A stretch of DNA of 33,768 bases from Nitrososphaerota archaeon (GCA_024860875.1 JACPSZ010000003.1:1-33768), one strand, 5' to 3'; numbered from the stretch's first letter, positions 15,273 to 24,448 are shown. Notes: generated from the letters alone by a model not told the origin. Numbers and translations: made by a program.

Positions 15273-16742
15273 TTACCTCGCGGGAAGCATTTTGACTAGA
15301 GCTTCTGCCAGAGGGTCTGTCATGCCAAGCAAAAGCCATGGAACCACGAGCGTAGCAATTAGAGGTATGAAATAGATCATCAGTGCAAGTGTGGGAATCG
15401 TCCCTATGTCATGATGTTTTGCAGTAGACTCGGGCTGAGTCATTATTGTTCTGCGTATCATCCACAGGAGATATGCAACAATGATTACAGGGATTATCAC
15501 TATCACTGCATAGATCAAATTTACCTGAATAGCTCCAAGTATGACCAGATATTTTGCAAGGAAGCTGCTGAACAGAGGTATTCCCATAGCAGCCATGGAA
15601 CCCAGCACAAGGAGCGTGGCAAATCTCGGGCTCGTGAATTTCAAGCCTTTGATAACTGCAATGTCGTTAGTGCCCCTAAGTTCGTACAAGTAGCCAGAGA
15701 GCATGAACATTACTCCTATCGATGCTGCATGAGTGAACATCTCGAATATCGCCCCAGAGATTCCTGCAACTGTCCCGCTGAAAGCTCCAACCAAAACGAA
15801 GCCCATGTGGCTTATGCTTGTCAGTGCTATCATCTTCTTAATGTCCTTTTGGCGCATTGCTACTATGGCCCCGTAGAACATGGTCACAATGCCGAATGCT
15901 ATGTATGCCCAGCCGAACTCTGCAGACGCATTTGGCAATAATACAAGACTGAATCGAATGAAACCGTAACTTCCCGTCTTGAATAGTCCAGCAAGTAAGA
16001 CGCTTATCGGAGCTGGAGCCTCGACCTGAGCATCTGGAAGCCATGAATGGAACGGGACGGCGGGCAGCTTAATTCCAAACCCTATGAAAAAGAGCAACGC
16101 AAGGAGAGGCTGCAAGGTCAAGGGAATCTTTCCAACGAGCTCGGGAATGTTGAATGTATTACCTGGTACCAAGATGTAGATTGATATGAACGCCAGAAGA
16201 ATGAAGACGCCTGCAGTGAAAGTGAAAAGCAGAAACTTGATTGCCGCGTATTTTCTTCTGGGGCCTCCCCATATTCCGATTAAGAAGAACATAGGTAGAA
16301 GTACAATGTCCCAGAACACGTAGAACAGAACCATGTTGAGCGATGTGTATGCGCCCATCATGAAGCCCTCGAACAGAAGTGCGAGGGAATAGTATGCTCC
16401 CTGATTCTTTGAAATAAGGTCTTTTGAGCTTACGATGACGAGAACTGTTAATAGTGCAGATATGAGTACTAGGGGGCCGCTGAGACCGTCAATTCCAACA
16501 TAGTAATCGATTCCTTTGAACCCGGGTATCCAAGCCACAGGCCCTTCGACAAAGTTGTACTGGGCGCCAGTGCCTTTAGACAATATGTCTGAATATGCGT
16601 ACAACCCGAGGCATAGTTCTATTAATGCAACTGCAAGTGCGAAGAGCCTTGCCCCTCTCTTGCTCGCTTTGCTGATCGGGTAAGTTAGTAAGCCTGCGGT
16701 TATAGGCAGGAATATTATTATTGAAATTAGATAGTCTACCAT
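15273..16742 (-). CDS. nuoM: Complex I subunit NuoM, second copy (canonical type)
   Basis: A 489-aa antiporter-like subunit. IGIWGGPRRKYAAIKFLLFT and FHSWLPDAQVEAPAPISVLLAG are hallmarks of classical NuoM, so this copy is the closer match to bacterial NuoM. The TM7 Lys is Lys225 (FGIKLPAVPFHSW). The normally invariant TM5 Glu (E144 in E. coli NuoM) is replaced by Asp145 (YVFWDIVLLPMFFL), a conservative but notable change. Lys occurs in TM12 (SFLAKYLVIL). It lies between nuoL (9 nt gap) and nuoN (6 nt gap). Together with the first NuoM-like gene the operon has two NuoM subunits. Confidence 0.9.
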   Translation of the reverse strand: MVDYLISIIIFLPITAGLLTYPISKASKRGARLFALAVALIELCLGLYAYSDILSKGTGAQYNFVEGPVAWIPGFKGIDYYVGIDGLSGPLVLISALLTVLVIVSSKDLISKNQGAYYSLALLFEGFMMGAYTSLNMVLFYVFWDIVLLPMFFLIGIWGGPRRKYAAIKFLLFTFTAGVFILLAFISIYILVPGNTFNIPELVGKIPLTLQPLLALLFFIGFGIKLPAVPFHSWLPDAQVEAPAPISVLLAGLFKTGSYGFIRFSLVLLPNASAEFGWAYIAFGIVTMFYGAIVAMRQKDIKKMIALTSISHMGFVLVGAFSGTVAGISGAIFEMFTHAASIGVMFMLSGYLYELRGTNDIAVIKGLKFTSPRFATLLVLGSMAAMGIPLFSSFLAKYLVILGAIQVNLIYAVIVIIPVIIVAYLLWMIRRTIMTQPESTAKHHDIGTIPTLALMIYFIPLIATLVVPWLLLGMTDPLAEALVKMLPAR

Positions 16743-16751
16743 ATTCCCACC

Positions 16752-18857
16752 CTACAATAATATCAGCATCAGAATCACCAAGAAGACGATGCCTAGAGCG
16801 AAGGCGAAGACGTACTGGTTCGCAACCCCTGTCTGTATCTTTCTAACTCTCCCAGACACGAAAGTGCTTACCGTTGCCATTCCATTCGCAATACCATCGA
16901 CAACGTTAGAGTCGAACCAGTTGCTTATGGCTGAGAGTGCTATTGCGCCTTTCGAAACTACCACGTTAGTCTTGTCGAGAACTCCGAGCTCCAACCCTTT
17001 GAAAAGTACATTGCTAGCGGTTATCGGTGCATTTACAAAGATCTTATAGTACAATGCGTCAATATACCATCTATTCTCAAGGAATTTGTGCATGCCACCT
17101 AGAAAGGCATTCGACTGCACCATCCTGAACGGGTCTGACCTCCTCGCTATGTAGTAGTTGTAGCCGAAGAACCCTCCAATAACCAAAGCCAAAACGGATG
17201 CTGAAATTGCAATAGGGTTCAGCGCAAAGCCGTGCTCAACGATTTGCATTCCATAGAGCTCCTTAAGGTTCTTTGCAAATGCAGTTTCAAGGAAGCCCTC
17301 GAAGAAGGGCCCCGTTACTCCAATAGTCAAGGTTGCAGCAGCAAGAATTGCAATTGGCAGCCACATAACTGTCGGAGCTTCGCGTACATCATGCCCGTGG
17401 TGCTCCATCTCCTGAAGGTGATGGCTCTTCTTGCCGAAGAATATCATGCCAATCATCCTGAACGAGTAGAACGCAGTCATTATCGCTGTTATAGTAGCCA
17501 AGCCAAACAGGCCGTAGGCCATAATACCCCCAACATCTAGCACGGATGCCAGAATCGCGTCTTTGCTCCAGAAACCGCTAAGAAACGGAACCCCTGCTAA
17601 CGAACCCGTAGCTACCAGCATTGCAAAGTAAGTTTTCTTCATGCCGCCCTTGAGTCCTCCCATTTCGTCCATGTACTTAGTTTCCGTGGCGTGAATTAGC
17701 ACTCCTGCACCCATGAAAAGCGCGGCCTTGAATATTGCATGGCTGGTAAGGTGGAAGAAGCCAGCAACGAAACCTCCGACAAATTCACTCGATAATCCTG
17801 CAACCCCCAATCCAAGCATCATGTAGCCTATCTGCGAAACCGTAGAATATGCAAGAACCTTCTTAACTTCCCTTGCAACCAAAGCTTGGCTCGCAGCCAA
17901 GAATGCAGTAATTGCGCCTATCCAAGCAACTGTCTGGAAGAAAGGTGCAACCAATTGAGCTGATTGAACTGCTACATAGAATAGAGGGCCGATTCTTGCA
18001 ACGAGGAATACTCCTGCCTTGACCATAGTAGCTGCATGTATCAAAGCCGAAACTGATGTAGGGCCTGCCATCGCATCGGGCAACCACTCGTGTAATGGGA
18101 ATTGAGCGGATTTGCCTATTGCCCCTCCAAATATCAGAACTGCTACAGGAATTAGAAGGCCGGACCTTGCAAGCTCAACAGCCCACTGGTGTTCAGCGGC
18201 AAGCTCCGTATAGCCGAACGTTCCCGAATAGAAGAATAGCGTCAAAATTCCTATCAAAAATGCAACATCTCCTACCCTTGTGGTAATGAAGGCTTTCATG
18301 CCCGCATGGCTAGGCGAATAAGCTTGAGCAAATCCCCATGCCGTATGGCCAACGGTTCCAACATAGTCCTTCTCCTTATCCTTATTCCAGAACCCTATCA
18401 ATGCATAGGAGCATAATCCGACTCCTTCCCAGCCGAAGAACAGCTGCAGAAAATTGTCCGATAATACGATTAATTGCATGCTGCCTATGAAGAGGTTCAT
18501 GAAGAACCAATATCTTGTAAGATTGGTATCTCCGTGCATGTAGCCTATACTGTAAACCATGATGAGAAACGAAATCCAGGCTACAATGTTCGCCATCAAG
18601 ACGCCCAGAGGGTCTGCAAGGACTCCAGCCTTGATGTTCAGAGAGGTTATCCAGGGAATCTGCTGGTGGAAGATTTGCCCATTAAGAGCTAAGGGAAGCA
18701 TCATAGCTGCTGAAATCGCTGACAGGAGAGGGAAAATTACTGCGATGTAATCGCGGGCCTTGTCACCAAACTTTGCGTACAGAGGAATGAGCAGCGCTCC
18801 AAACATCGGTATAGCCCATACGAGCCAAGGCGCCAGTGGGAAGGCAAGCTCTACCAT
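16752..18857 (-). CDS. nuoL: Complex I subunit NuoL (antiporter-like, distal)
   Basis: A 701-aa subunit, longer than E. coli NuoL (613 aa). The TM5 Glu is Glu144 (FFGWEGVGLCSYALIGFW) and the TM7 Lys is Lys249 (GAIGKSAQFPLHEWLPDAM). GPTSVSALIHAATMVKAG is characteristic of NuoL. The loop after TM5 carries about 15-20 extra residues (KDYVGTVGHTAWGFAQAY, about 164-180) relative to typical bacterial forms, where it goes straight on to KAFxxxRxGD. The C-terminal third includes the lateral-helix region and a final TM (VFAFALGIVFLVILMLILL). It starts 1 nt after nuoM1 ends. Confidence 0.92.
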   Translation of the reverse strand: MVELAFPLAPWLVWAIPMFGALLIPLYAKFGDKARDYIAVIFPLLSAISAAMMLPLALNGQIFHQQIPWITSLNIKAGVLADPLGVLMANIVAWISFLIMVYSIGYMHGDTNLTRYWFFMNLFIGSMQLIVLSDNFLQLFFGWEGVGLCSYALIGFWNKDKEKDYVGTVGHTAWGFAQAYSPSHAGMKAFITTRVGDVAFLIGILTLFFYSGTFGYTELAAEHQWAVELARSGLLIPVAVLIFGGAIGKSAQFPLHEWLPDAMAGPTSVSALIHAATMVKAGVFLVARIGPLFYVAVQSAQLVAPFFQTVAWIGAITAFLAASQALVAREVKKVLAYSTVSQIGYMMLGLGVAGLSSEFVGGFVAGFFHLTSHAIFKAALFMGAGVLIHATETKYMDEMGGLKGGMKKTYFAMLVATGSLAGVPFLSGFWSKDAILASVLDVGGIMAYGLFGLATITAIMTAFYSFRMIGMIFFGKKSHHLQEMEHHGHDVREAPTVMWLPIAILAAATLTIGVTGPFFEGFLETAFAKNLKELYGMQIVEHGFALNPIAISASVLALVIGGFFGYNYYIARRSDPFRMVQSNAFLGGMHKFLENRWYIDALYYKIFVNAPITASNVLFKGLELGVLDKTNVVVSKGAIALSAISNWFDSNVVDGIANGMATVSTFVSGRVRKIQTGVANQYVFAFALGIVFLVILMLILL

Positions 18858-18858
18858 C

Positions 18859-20364
18859 TTACTTTATCACTCCGCTCAGAAGAGGGATCAATCTCTCGAC
18901 GATAAGGTCTGGGTAGATTCCCAAGATTATGCTAAGAGCGGCAAGGAATAGCAATGGTATGGTTATTGCAGCTGAAGGGTCTTTGACATTTGCAAGGTTT
19001 GGAGGCAACTTTCCAAAAAATACCCTCCTCATAGTCCACAATGCGTAGCCTGCAGTTAGAGGAGTAGTTGCCAACGCTAATCCCGTAATTATCAACCTGT
19101 CCTGAGCCCCAGACTGCAGCGCCCCCGCAAAAGAGCCGAAAAATAGCATCCACTCAGATTGGAACCCGTTCGTCGGAGGAACTCCTATTATCACCAAGAA
19201 GCCTATCATCGCACATGTTGCCGTGATTGGAAGTTTGCCTGCTAAACCTCCGAGCTTGCTTATGCTCCTCAACCCTCCAGTCTGCATTATTATTGCTCCT
19301 GCTGCCATGAAGAGCAGGGCCTTGCCAGTTCCATGGCTAACATACTGGAATACGGAGCCACCAACTCCAATGTAGTATGCTGACGCCATGCCGAAGATGA
19401 TGTAGCCCATCTGGCTGATGCTTGAATATGCGAAGACCCTCTTGATGTCGTCCTGCGCAAACGCCATCATCCCTCCATATGCCATTGTGATCAAGCCCCA
19501 GATGCTTACCCAGAACGCTATCGTCGGATATGCTGAAGGAACCAAAAACAGAAGAATTCTAATGAAGGCATATCCTCCAATTCCTATCATCGCTGGAGAT
19601 AACAGCGCGCTAATCGGCGTTGGAGCTTCAGCATGAGCGTAAGGAAGCCAGACATGCAGTCCAGCTGCGGCAAGTTTTACGAATAAGCCAAGGCTTACGG
19701 CAATTGCAATCCAGGTCCTTATCCCTTCAGGGAGTGTTGAGGTCGCTATCTTTGCAAAATCGAAACTTCCCGTCAGGAATCCTATTGCCAAAATTGCACC
19801 CAAAAGTACGACTGCTCCCACATGGGTCCATAGGAAGTACATCATCGAGATTCTGTAGCGGTCTCCGTAGCCAAACTCTGCAATCAGGAAAAATGAAGGT
19901 ATTAACATCAGTTCAAAGAATATGTAAAACTGTATCAGGTTTGTTGCAAGTACCGTCCCCAACATGCCTGCAGCGTACAGCATGTATAACGAATAGTACA
20001 AGCCTGTCTTGCTATTGATTGCCTGCTCGTTCTCTGCAGCATGGTTGTGGAAGTCTTCCTCGATCTTACGCTTCATGTATGGTATTGAGTAGACTGCAAG
20101 AGTTGTTGACAGAATGTAGATGATGGCGGCGAAGGGTAGGCTCAAGCCATCGAGCTTTAATCCAAATTCTCCTATCGGCTGCCAAGGATAAGTTTCAACA
20201 TAGTCTGAGCCCTGCATAGCTGCAAACAATAACGTCGCAGTGGAATATGCTAAGACTGCAAAGGCGAACCAGCCAGCTTTTGTCCCTGCCCTCCTGCCTA
20301 TCAGATAGGCTATGGGAGCAAGTACTATTGGTATGAATAGGGATTGTCCTAAAATGACTGCCAT
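18859..20364 (-). CDS. nuoM: Complex I subunit NuoM, first copy (divergent)
   Basis: A 501-aa antiporter-like subunit of the NuoM group. The TM5 Glu is Glu151 (IFFELMLIPSFFLIAEFG) and the TM7 Lys is Lys230 (GLFVKLAAAGLHVWLPYAH). AHAEAPTPISALLS is NuoM-like. Glu occurs in TM12 (FQSEWMLFF), where the second copy has Lys. An extra charged loop, residues about 97-118 (KRKIEEDFHNHAAENEQ), is not seen in the second copy. It lies between nuoK (8 nt gap) and nuoL (1 nt gap), the reverse of the bacterial L-M order. This is the additional fourth antiporter-like subunit. Confidence 0.88.
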   Translation of the reverse strand: MAVILGQSLFIPIVLAPIAYLIGRRAGTKAGWFAFAVLAYSTATLLFAAMQGSDYVETYPWQPIGEFGLKLDGLSLPFAAIIYILSTTLAVYSIPYMKRKIEEDFHNHAAENEQAINSKTGLYYSLYMLYAAGMLGTVLATNLIQFYIFFELMLIPSFFLIAEFGYGDRYRISMMYFLWTHVGAVVLLGAILAIGFLTGSFDFAKIATSTLPEGIRTWIAIAVSLGLFVKLAAAGLHVWLPYAHAEAPTPISALLSPAMIGIGGYAFIRILLFLVPSAYPTIAFWVSIWGLITMAYGGMMAFAQDDIKRVFAYSSISQMGYIIFGMASAYYIGVGGSVFQYVSHGTGKALLFMAAGAIIMQTGGLRSISKLGGLAGKLPITATCAMIGFLVIIGVPPTNGFQSEWMLFFGSFAGALQSGAQDRLIITGLALATTPLTAGYALWTMRRVFFGKLPPNLANVKDPSAAITIPLLFLAALSIILGIYPDLIVERLIPLLSGVIK

Positions 20365-20372
20365 CTTTACTG

Positions 20373-20681
20373 TTAACCCCTTAGTCTTCTTAGTTCTCTT
20401 ATGTCAACATCTTTGTTGAGCCTGAACGCTACAAGAATTATGGCCAAGCCCGCAGCAGCTTCGGCTGCTGCGAATGCTATCGCAAACACAACGAAAACCT
20501 GTCCCGATGCAGAGGGTGTAGGGAGGTAGCGTGAGAAGGCCACAAAGTTCAATGTTGCTGCATTAATTATGATTTCGACTGCAAAGAGCAGTCTTAATGC
20601 ATTTCTTTTAGATATTAATCCATAAACGCCTATCGCGAAGAGCAGAAGAGAGACGAAGAAATAGTTGAAGAGTGGCTCCAT
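20373..20681 (-). CDS. nuoK: Complex I subunit NuoK
   Basis: 102 aa from the ATG at 20681 (MEPLFNYFFVSLLLF). The frame stays open upstream, but that part is antisense-free shadow of nuoJ and has no NuoK character. Three TM helices are clear, with the conserved Glu in TM2 (LLFAVEIIINAATLNFVAF) and a second in TM3 (AFAAAEAAAGLAII), both needed for proton transfer in the family. Length is typical (about 100 aa). The start overlaps the nuoJ stop by one base (TAATG), suggesting translational coupling. Confidence 0.92.
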   Translation of the reverse strand: MEPLFNYFFVSLLLFAIGVYGLISKRNALRLLFAVEIIINAATLNFVAFSRYLPTPSASGQVFVVFAIAFAAAEAAAGLAIILVAFRLNKDVDIRELRRLRG

Positions 20682-21178
20682 TACTGCTCTGCCCCCTCGA
20701 ACTTTGCAAGGGTCAAAGCTCCTATCACTGCAGATGCGAGCACCAGGCCAAGAATCTGCAGAGGGAACCAGTAATCGGAAAGCACCTTTATGCCTATGTC
20801 CACATAAGACGGAACAGAGTTTGAGCTTGGAAACATTGTAGCAATGCCTGAATTCATTGCTAGGTAGCCAACGCCAGCAATCAGCAGAATGGAAACTAAA
20901 AGGCCAGCAACCCTTCCGTAACCAGAAGGTACAGAAACCCACTTTTCCCTCCTTACCAGCATGACGACGAATATTATCAGAACGGAAACTGCACCAACGA
21001 AAACAAGAATCTGCAACATAGCAAGGAAAGTTGCATCAAGCAAAATGAAAAGCCCAGCAATGCCGAGCAGGGAAACTACCAATGATATCGCGCCATAGAC
21101 CAGCTCCCTCGACTCCAGAGCGATGATTGCAGCCCCAACTGTCATTACAGAAAGGACAAGAAAAAAGTAATCAACCAT
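20681..21178 (-). CDS. nuoJ: Complex I subunit NuoJ
   Basis: 165 aa from ATG 21178 (a GTG at 21187 in the same frame is an alternative). There are five hydrophobic helices; the third (LDATFLAMLQILVFVGAVSVLIIFVVML) carries the family hallmark A-x-x-Q-x-x-x-x-x-G-A-V-x-V-L-x-x-F-V-V-M-L. The subunit forms part of the membrane arm beside NuoK and NuoA and contains the pi-bulge helix coupled to quinone reduction. It overlaps the nuoI end by 8 nt. Confidence 0.9.
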   Translation of the reverse strand: MVDYFFLVLSVMTVGAAIIALESRELVYGAISLVVSLLGIAGLFILLDATFLAMLQILVFVGAVSVLIIFVVMLVRREKWVSVPSGYGRVAGLLVSILLIAGVGYLAMNSGIATMFPSSNSVPSYVDIGIKVLSDYWFPLQILGLVLASAVIGALTLAKFEGAEQ

Positions 21179-21692
21179 GGTGCGCACCGCTCTTCTTGTC
21201 AGGAATGAACTTGACGTATTCCCCTTTTAACTGCGGATATTCATTTAACATCTCCGGGGTATAAACTAATGACCTTTTATCTGTGGTAGCGAGCTCGTAG
21301 AATGGTGTCTCGAACAAACAGTCAAACGGACATGCATCGACGCAGAAACCGCAGAATACACACCTTCCATAGTCGATCTGTGGGAACTGTGATTTCTTGT
21401 TCTGAACAAAGCTCTTGTCTACTTTGACCATGTCGATACAGTCTGCAATGCCTTCACAAGCTATCGCGCATAGAGAACAGCCGGTGCATTTGTCCATGTA
21501 CAGAATATGTCTTCCCTTGAACCCTGCGGTGCCTACTTGCTTTTTGGCATCGAATTCGTAGCCGCCAGATTTCTGATTGTTGATCATGAAAATATCTAGC
21601 TTCTGCTCTGGGTACCTCAAAGTATACCTGTGCTTGAAAATCTGCTTAACTCCAGCCCAGAGCGCTAAAAAGAAGCCCGCAAAGAAACTCAT
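21171..21692 (-). CDS. nuoI: Complex I subunit NuoI (2x[4Fe-4S] ferredoxin-like)
   Basis: 173 aa from ATG 21692, 1 nt after the nuoH stop. The open frame extends to 21722, but that would overlap nuoH. Two cluster motifs are complete: Cys69, 72, 75 and 79 (CTGCSLCAIAC) and Cys111, 114, 117 and 121 (CVFCGFCVDACP), binding N6a and N6b in the family. In the first motif the usual Pro after the fourth Cys is Glu. An N-terminal hydrophobic helix (residues 2-16) is present. It passes electrons to NuoB. No NuoE, F or G gene is nearby, so reductant must enter by another donor, for example ferredoxin; that donor is inferred. Confidence 0.93.
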   Translation of the reverse strand: MSFFAGFFLALWAGVKQIFKHRYTLRYPEQKLDIFMINNQKSGGYEFDAKKQVGTAGFKGRHILYMDKCTGCSLCAIACEGIADCIDMVKVDKSFVQNKKSQFPQIDYGRCVFCGFCVDACPFDCLFETPFYELATTDKRSLVYTPEMLNEYPQLKGEYVKFIPDKKSGAHHG

Positions 21693-21693
21693 A

Positions 21694-22854
21694 CTAAACG
21701 ATCCCCAAAGAAGCCACAGCAAGGGCTATGAAAATGTTTGCAAAGGCCAAGGGAATCAAATATACCCATCCTAATTTGATCAGCTGGTCGATTCTGATCC
21801 TTGTATTCGTCCCCCTGATCACCAGAATGAATGAAATTACGATGAACAGTTTCATGAAAAGCCATGCGAGCGGAGGAAGAATTGCGGGGCCGTTCCAGCC
21901 GCCAAGGAACAGAAGTGTAAAGAGTACTGAGAAGCCGTACAGTTTGATGTAGTTTGCGAGCTGGAGAGCTCCGAAGTGCATACCCGAATACTCTGTGTAC
22001 CAGCCTGCAACCAGCTCCGAATCAGCCTCAGGAAGGTCGAAGGGAATCCTTTCGAGCTCAGCAAGCATCGTCACGAAGAATACAGCTGCTCCGATAAATT
22101 GAGGCAGGATGAACCACATGCTCGCCTGAGCCTGAACTATCTTCATCAGGTCTAAAGAACCTGAGAGCATTACTACTCCTATTGTAGAAAGTATCAGGGG
22201 AATTTCGTAGGAAACGAGCTGGTGCAGGGCCCTCAAGCCTCCTATGAACGAGAACTTGTTCGCGCTTGCCCATCCTGCAGTAAGAACGATGAGAGGCGTG
22301 AAGCTCAGGATTGCAAAAATTATCACCAGCCCAATTTCAGACTTCGCTATGTAAATTTCTGGGGAGAGCGGAATAAGCGCGAGAAAAGCCCCACCAACTG
22401 CTATTGCTAAGAAAGGTACTGCCCAAAAGAAGGGCTTGTCAGCCTTCTCTGGCGTTAGAAGCTCCTTGAATATTAGCTTGAAGAGCTCTGCAATTGGCTG
22501 GAGGATTCCCTCGAATCTTCCTGCGTAGAGAGGACCTACCCTGTTCTGCATCTTCGCTAGAAGCTTTCTTTCGTAAAGAATCACGAGAGTAGCAAAAAGT
22601 GCTGCAAAAGTAAACCCCGGAAATGCTGCTATCTTAAAGAACAAAGAACTTGGGCCGAGGCCAAGGCTATCTATGAACTGCAGCATCCCAAGAGGGTTTA
22701 TCAGGGCTATGAGGAACCTATTAGCAACTTCTACCGGCACGCCGAACTGGGGCAGAACTAGAAGTATTATGGGCAGAACTATTACAGGGCCGAGCAGCAG
22801 GAGCCAGAATGCTATAGTAATTACACGTTTTAGGAACTCTTCAAAAGTGTCCAT
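21694..22854 (-). CDS. nuoH: Complex I subunit NuoH
   Basis: A 386-aa membrane subunit that forms the quinone chamber with NuoB and NuoD. Family segments are ERKLLAKMQNRVGPLYAGRF (the TM1-2 loop with the conserved RxGP), QPIAELFKLIFKE, and the acidic loop ERIPFDLPEADSELVAGWYTEYSG that lines the quinone entry path. About eight helices follow an N-terminal extension of about 80 residues rich in hydrophobic residues. It starts directly after the nuoD stop with no gap. Confidence 0.93.
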   Translation of the reverse strand: MDTFEEFLKRVITIAFWLLLLGPVIVLPIILLVLPQFGVPVEVANRFLIALINPLGMLQFIDSLGLGPSSLFFKIAAFPGFTFAALFATLVILYERKLLAKMQNRVGPLYAGRFEGILQPIAELFKLIFKELLTPEKADKPFFWAVPFLAIAVGGAFLALIPLSPEIYIAKSEIGLVIIFAILSFTPLIVLTAGWASANKFSFIGGLRALHQLVSYEIPLILSTIGVVMLSGSLDLMKIVQAQASMWFILPQFIGAAVFFVTMLAELERIPFDLPEADSELVAGWYTEYSGMHFGALQLANYIKLYGFSVLFTLLFLGGWNGPAILPPLAWLFMKLFIVISFILVIRGTNTRIRIDQLIKLGWVYLIPLAFANIFIALAVASLGIV

Positions 22855-23961
22855 CTACTTGTCCGCCTCCACAGGCCAATAGTCCAGGCCCCAGTAAATA
22901 GCCGGCATGTCCGCAAGGTGATTTCCTTTTAGCAGGAAGGGCATCGCGCTGAGGCTTCTGAATGATGGCACACTGATCTTGACTCTGTATGGATGCGTCG
23001 CTCCGTCGCTGATTATGTGGTAGAACATAGTGCCCCTTGCGGCTTCCGTCCTTGCAAAAGATTCACCAACTTTCCCTTTTATTTGCCCTCTCATAGGGAT
23101 TTTTACTGAACCTTCGGGTATCAGATCCAAAGCCTGCCTCATGATGTTCAAACTATCAAAGAGTTCCTGGAACCTCACCATGGATCTAGCGTAGCAGTCG
23201 CCTTCCTTCCTTACTGGGATATCCCACTTTATTGTTTCATATGAAGAATATGGTTCGTCTTTTCTTGTGTCCGATGAAATTCCTGATGCTCGCAGGTTCG
23301 GCCCTGTTACGCCCAGCCGTATGGCATCTTCCCTCTTCAGAACGCCTATGCCTTGAGTCCTCTTGAGGAACATCGGGTTGCTGAAGAAAATCTTGTCGTA
23401 TTCTTCGAGTCTCTTCTCATAGTAGCTGAATGTCTTCAATGCCCTTTCCTTGAACCCTGGCGGGAGGTCGTTTCTCACTCCTCCGGGCACGAAATAAGAG
23501 AAAGTAACCCTTGTGCCTCCTATGGCTTCCGCAAGATCGATGAAGAGCTCTCTGTCGCCCATGGGCCACATGAACATCGTAGAGTGTCCGAGGAAGATTC
23601 CGTATATCGCTAGCCAATATAAGTGTGAGATTATCCTGTTCAGCTCTGCCATGATAATCCGTATGTACTGGGCTCTTGGAGGGGCTTGAACACCAAGCAG
23701 CTCTTCGACTGCAAGCACATATGGAAACAATATCCCAGAAGAATCGAAGATTACCGGCCTCTCAAGGTGAGGAATATTCTGTATGTATGTCCGTTCCTCG
23801 CACATCTTTTCTGCCCCTCTGTGAACATATCCAGGATCTGGCTTTACATCGACGATAAAGTCTCCATCAACTTTGACGATAAGCCTAAAGTGTCCCGATC
23901 CAGGATGCTGAGGACCGATGCTGAAGGTAAGCGTTCTTCCCTCTTGATCAACTACTTCCAT
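22855..23961 (-). CDS. nuoD: Complex I subunit NuoD
   Basis: A 368-aa hydrogenase-large-subunit-like protein that binds quinone. It begins with FSIGPQHPGSGHFRLIVKVDG (the conserved GPQHP with the quinone-site His), then PGYVHRGAEKMCEERTY, VPGGVRNDLPPG, and GVTGPNLRASGISSDTRK, all typical. The [NiFe] cysteine pairs of hydrogenases are absent, as expected of complex I. It overlaps the end of nuoC by 14 nt. C and D are separate genes here, unlike the fused nuoCD of enterobacteria. Confidence 0.94.
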   Translation of the reverse strand: MEVVDQEGRTLTFSIGPQHPGSGHFRLIVKVDGDFIVDVKPDPGYVHRGAEKMCEERTYIQNIPHLERPVIFDSSGILFPYVLAVEELLGVQAPPRAQYIRIIMAELNRIISHLYWLAIYGIFLGHSTMFMWPMGDRELFIDLAEAIGGTRVTFSYFVPGGVRNDLPPGFKERALKTFSYYEKRLEEYDKIFFSNPMFLKRTQGIGVLKREDAIRLGVTGPNLRASGISSDTRKDEPYSSYETIKWDIPVRKEGDCYARSMVRFQELFDSLNIMRQALDLIPEGSVKIPMRGQIKGKVGESFARTEAARGTMFYHIISDGATHPYRVKISVPSFRSLSAMPFLLKGNHLADMPAIYWGLDYWPVEADK

Positions 23962-24445
23962 GCTCTACCAACCTGCTCGGGAGCTTGAACTCCTTGCGGA
24001 GAGGAGGGATGTCGTTCCAGTCTTCTGGTAGCAGAAGCCTTTCCATTCTCGGATGGCCTTCAAAGATTATCCCTAGCATCTCAAACGTCTCCTGCTCATG
24101 GTACTCCGCACTCGGCCATACCTCCATCAAAGTCGGCGTTTTGGGTTCATTCTTGGGAAACTTTGTTGAAAGGTCGAAGATTATCTTCTTCAGATCTTCA
24201 TGTTCGACGCCTATCAGATGGTAGTCAACGACAAAAGAATCCTCTTTTGGAAAGTCAGTCCCCCCAACAGAAATTACTTGATCAAAGCCCAAATCTCTTA
24301 CAAAAGTAGCAACGTTGAGGATGTTTTCCCTATCAACGAGTATCTTGATCCTCTTCGGGTTTACGTAGAGCTCCCTGACCTTATCGCCGAACTTGTCCTT
24401 AATACTACTTAGCAGTAACTCTTCCTTCTCAATGCTTTGCGACAT
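23948..24445 (-). CDS. nuoC: Complex I subunit NuoC
   Basis: A 165-aa 30-kDa-type subunit. The signature lies at the C-terminal end: EYHEQETFEMLGIIFEGHPRMERLLLPEDW followed by PPLRKEF. Before it is an alpha/beta domain (KIRILVDRENILNVATFVRDLGF-like). It supports NuoD and carries no cofactor. The gap to nuoB is 3 nt and the overlap with nuoD is 14 nt, so the genes are most likely co-translated. Confidence 0.92.
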   Translation of the reverse strand: MSQSIEKEELLLSSIKDKFGDKVRELYVNPKRIKILVDRENILNVATFVRDLGFDQVISVGGTDFPKEDSFVVDYHLIGVEHEDLKKIIFDLSTKFPKNEPKTPTLMEVWPSAEYHEQETFEMLGIIFEGHPRMERLLLPEDWNDIPPLRKEFKLPSRLVEHGSS

Positions 24446-24448
24446 AAT

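Noticed and set aside
20682-20942. N-terminal extension of nuoK
   Set aside because: This stretch is inside nuoJ in another frame and reads as Cys/Trp-rich nonsense. NuoK proper starts at ATG 20681 with normal length.
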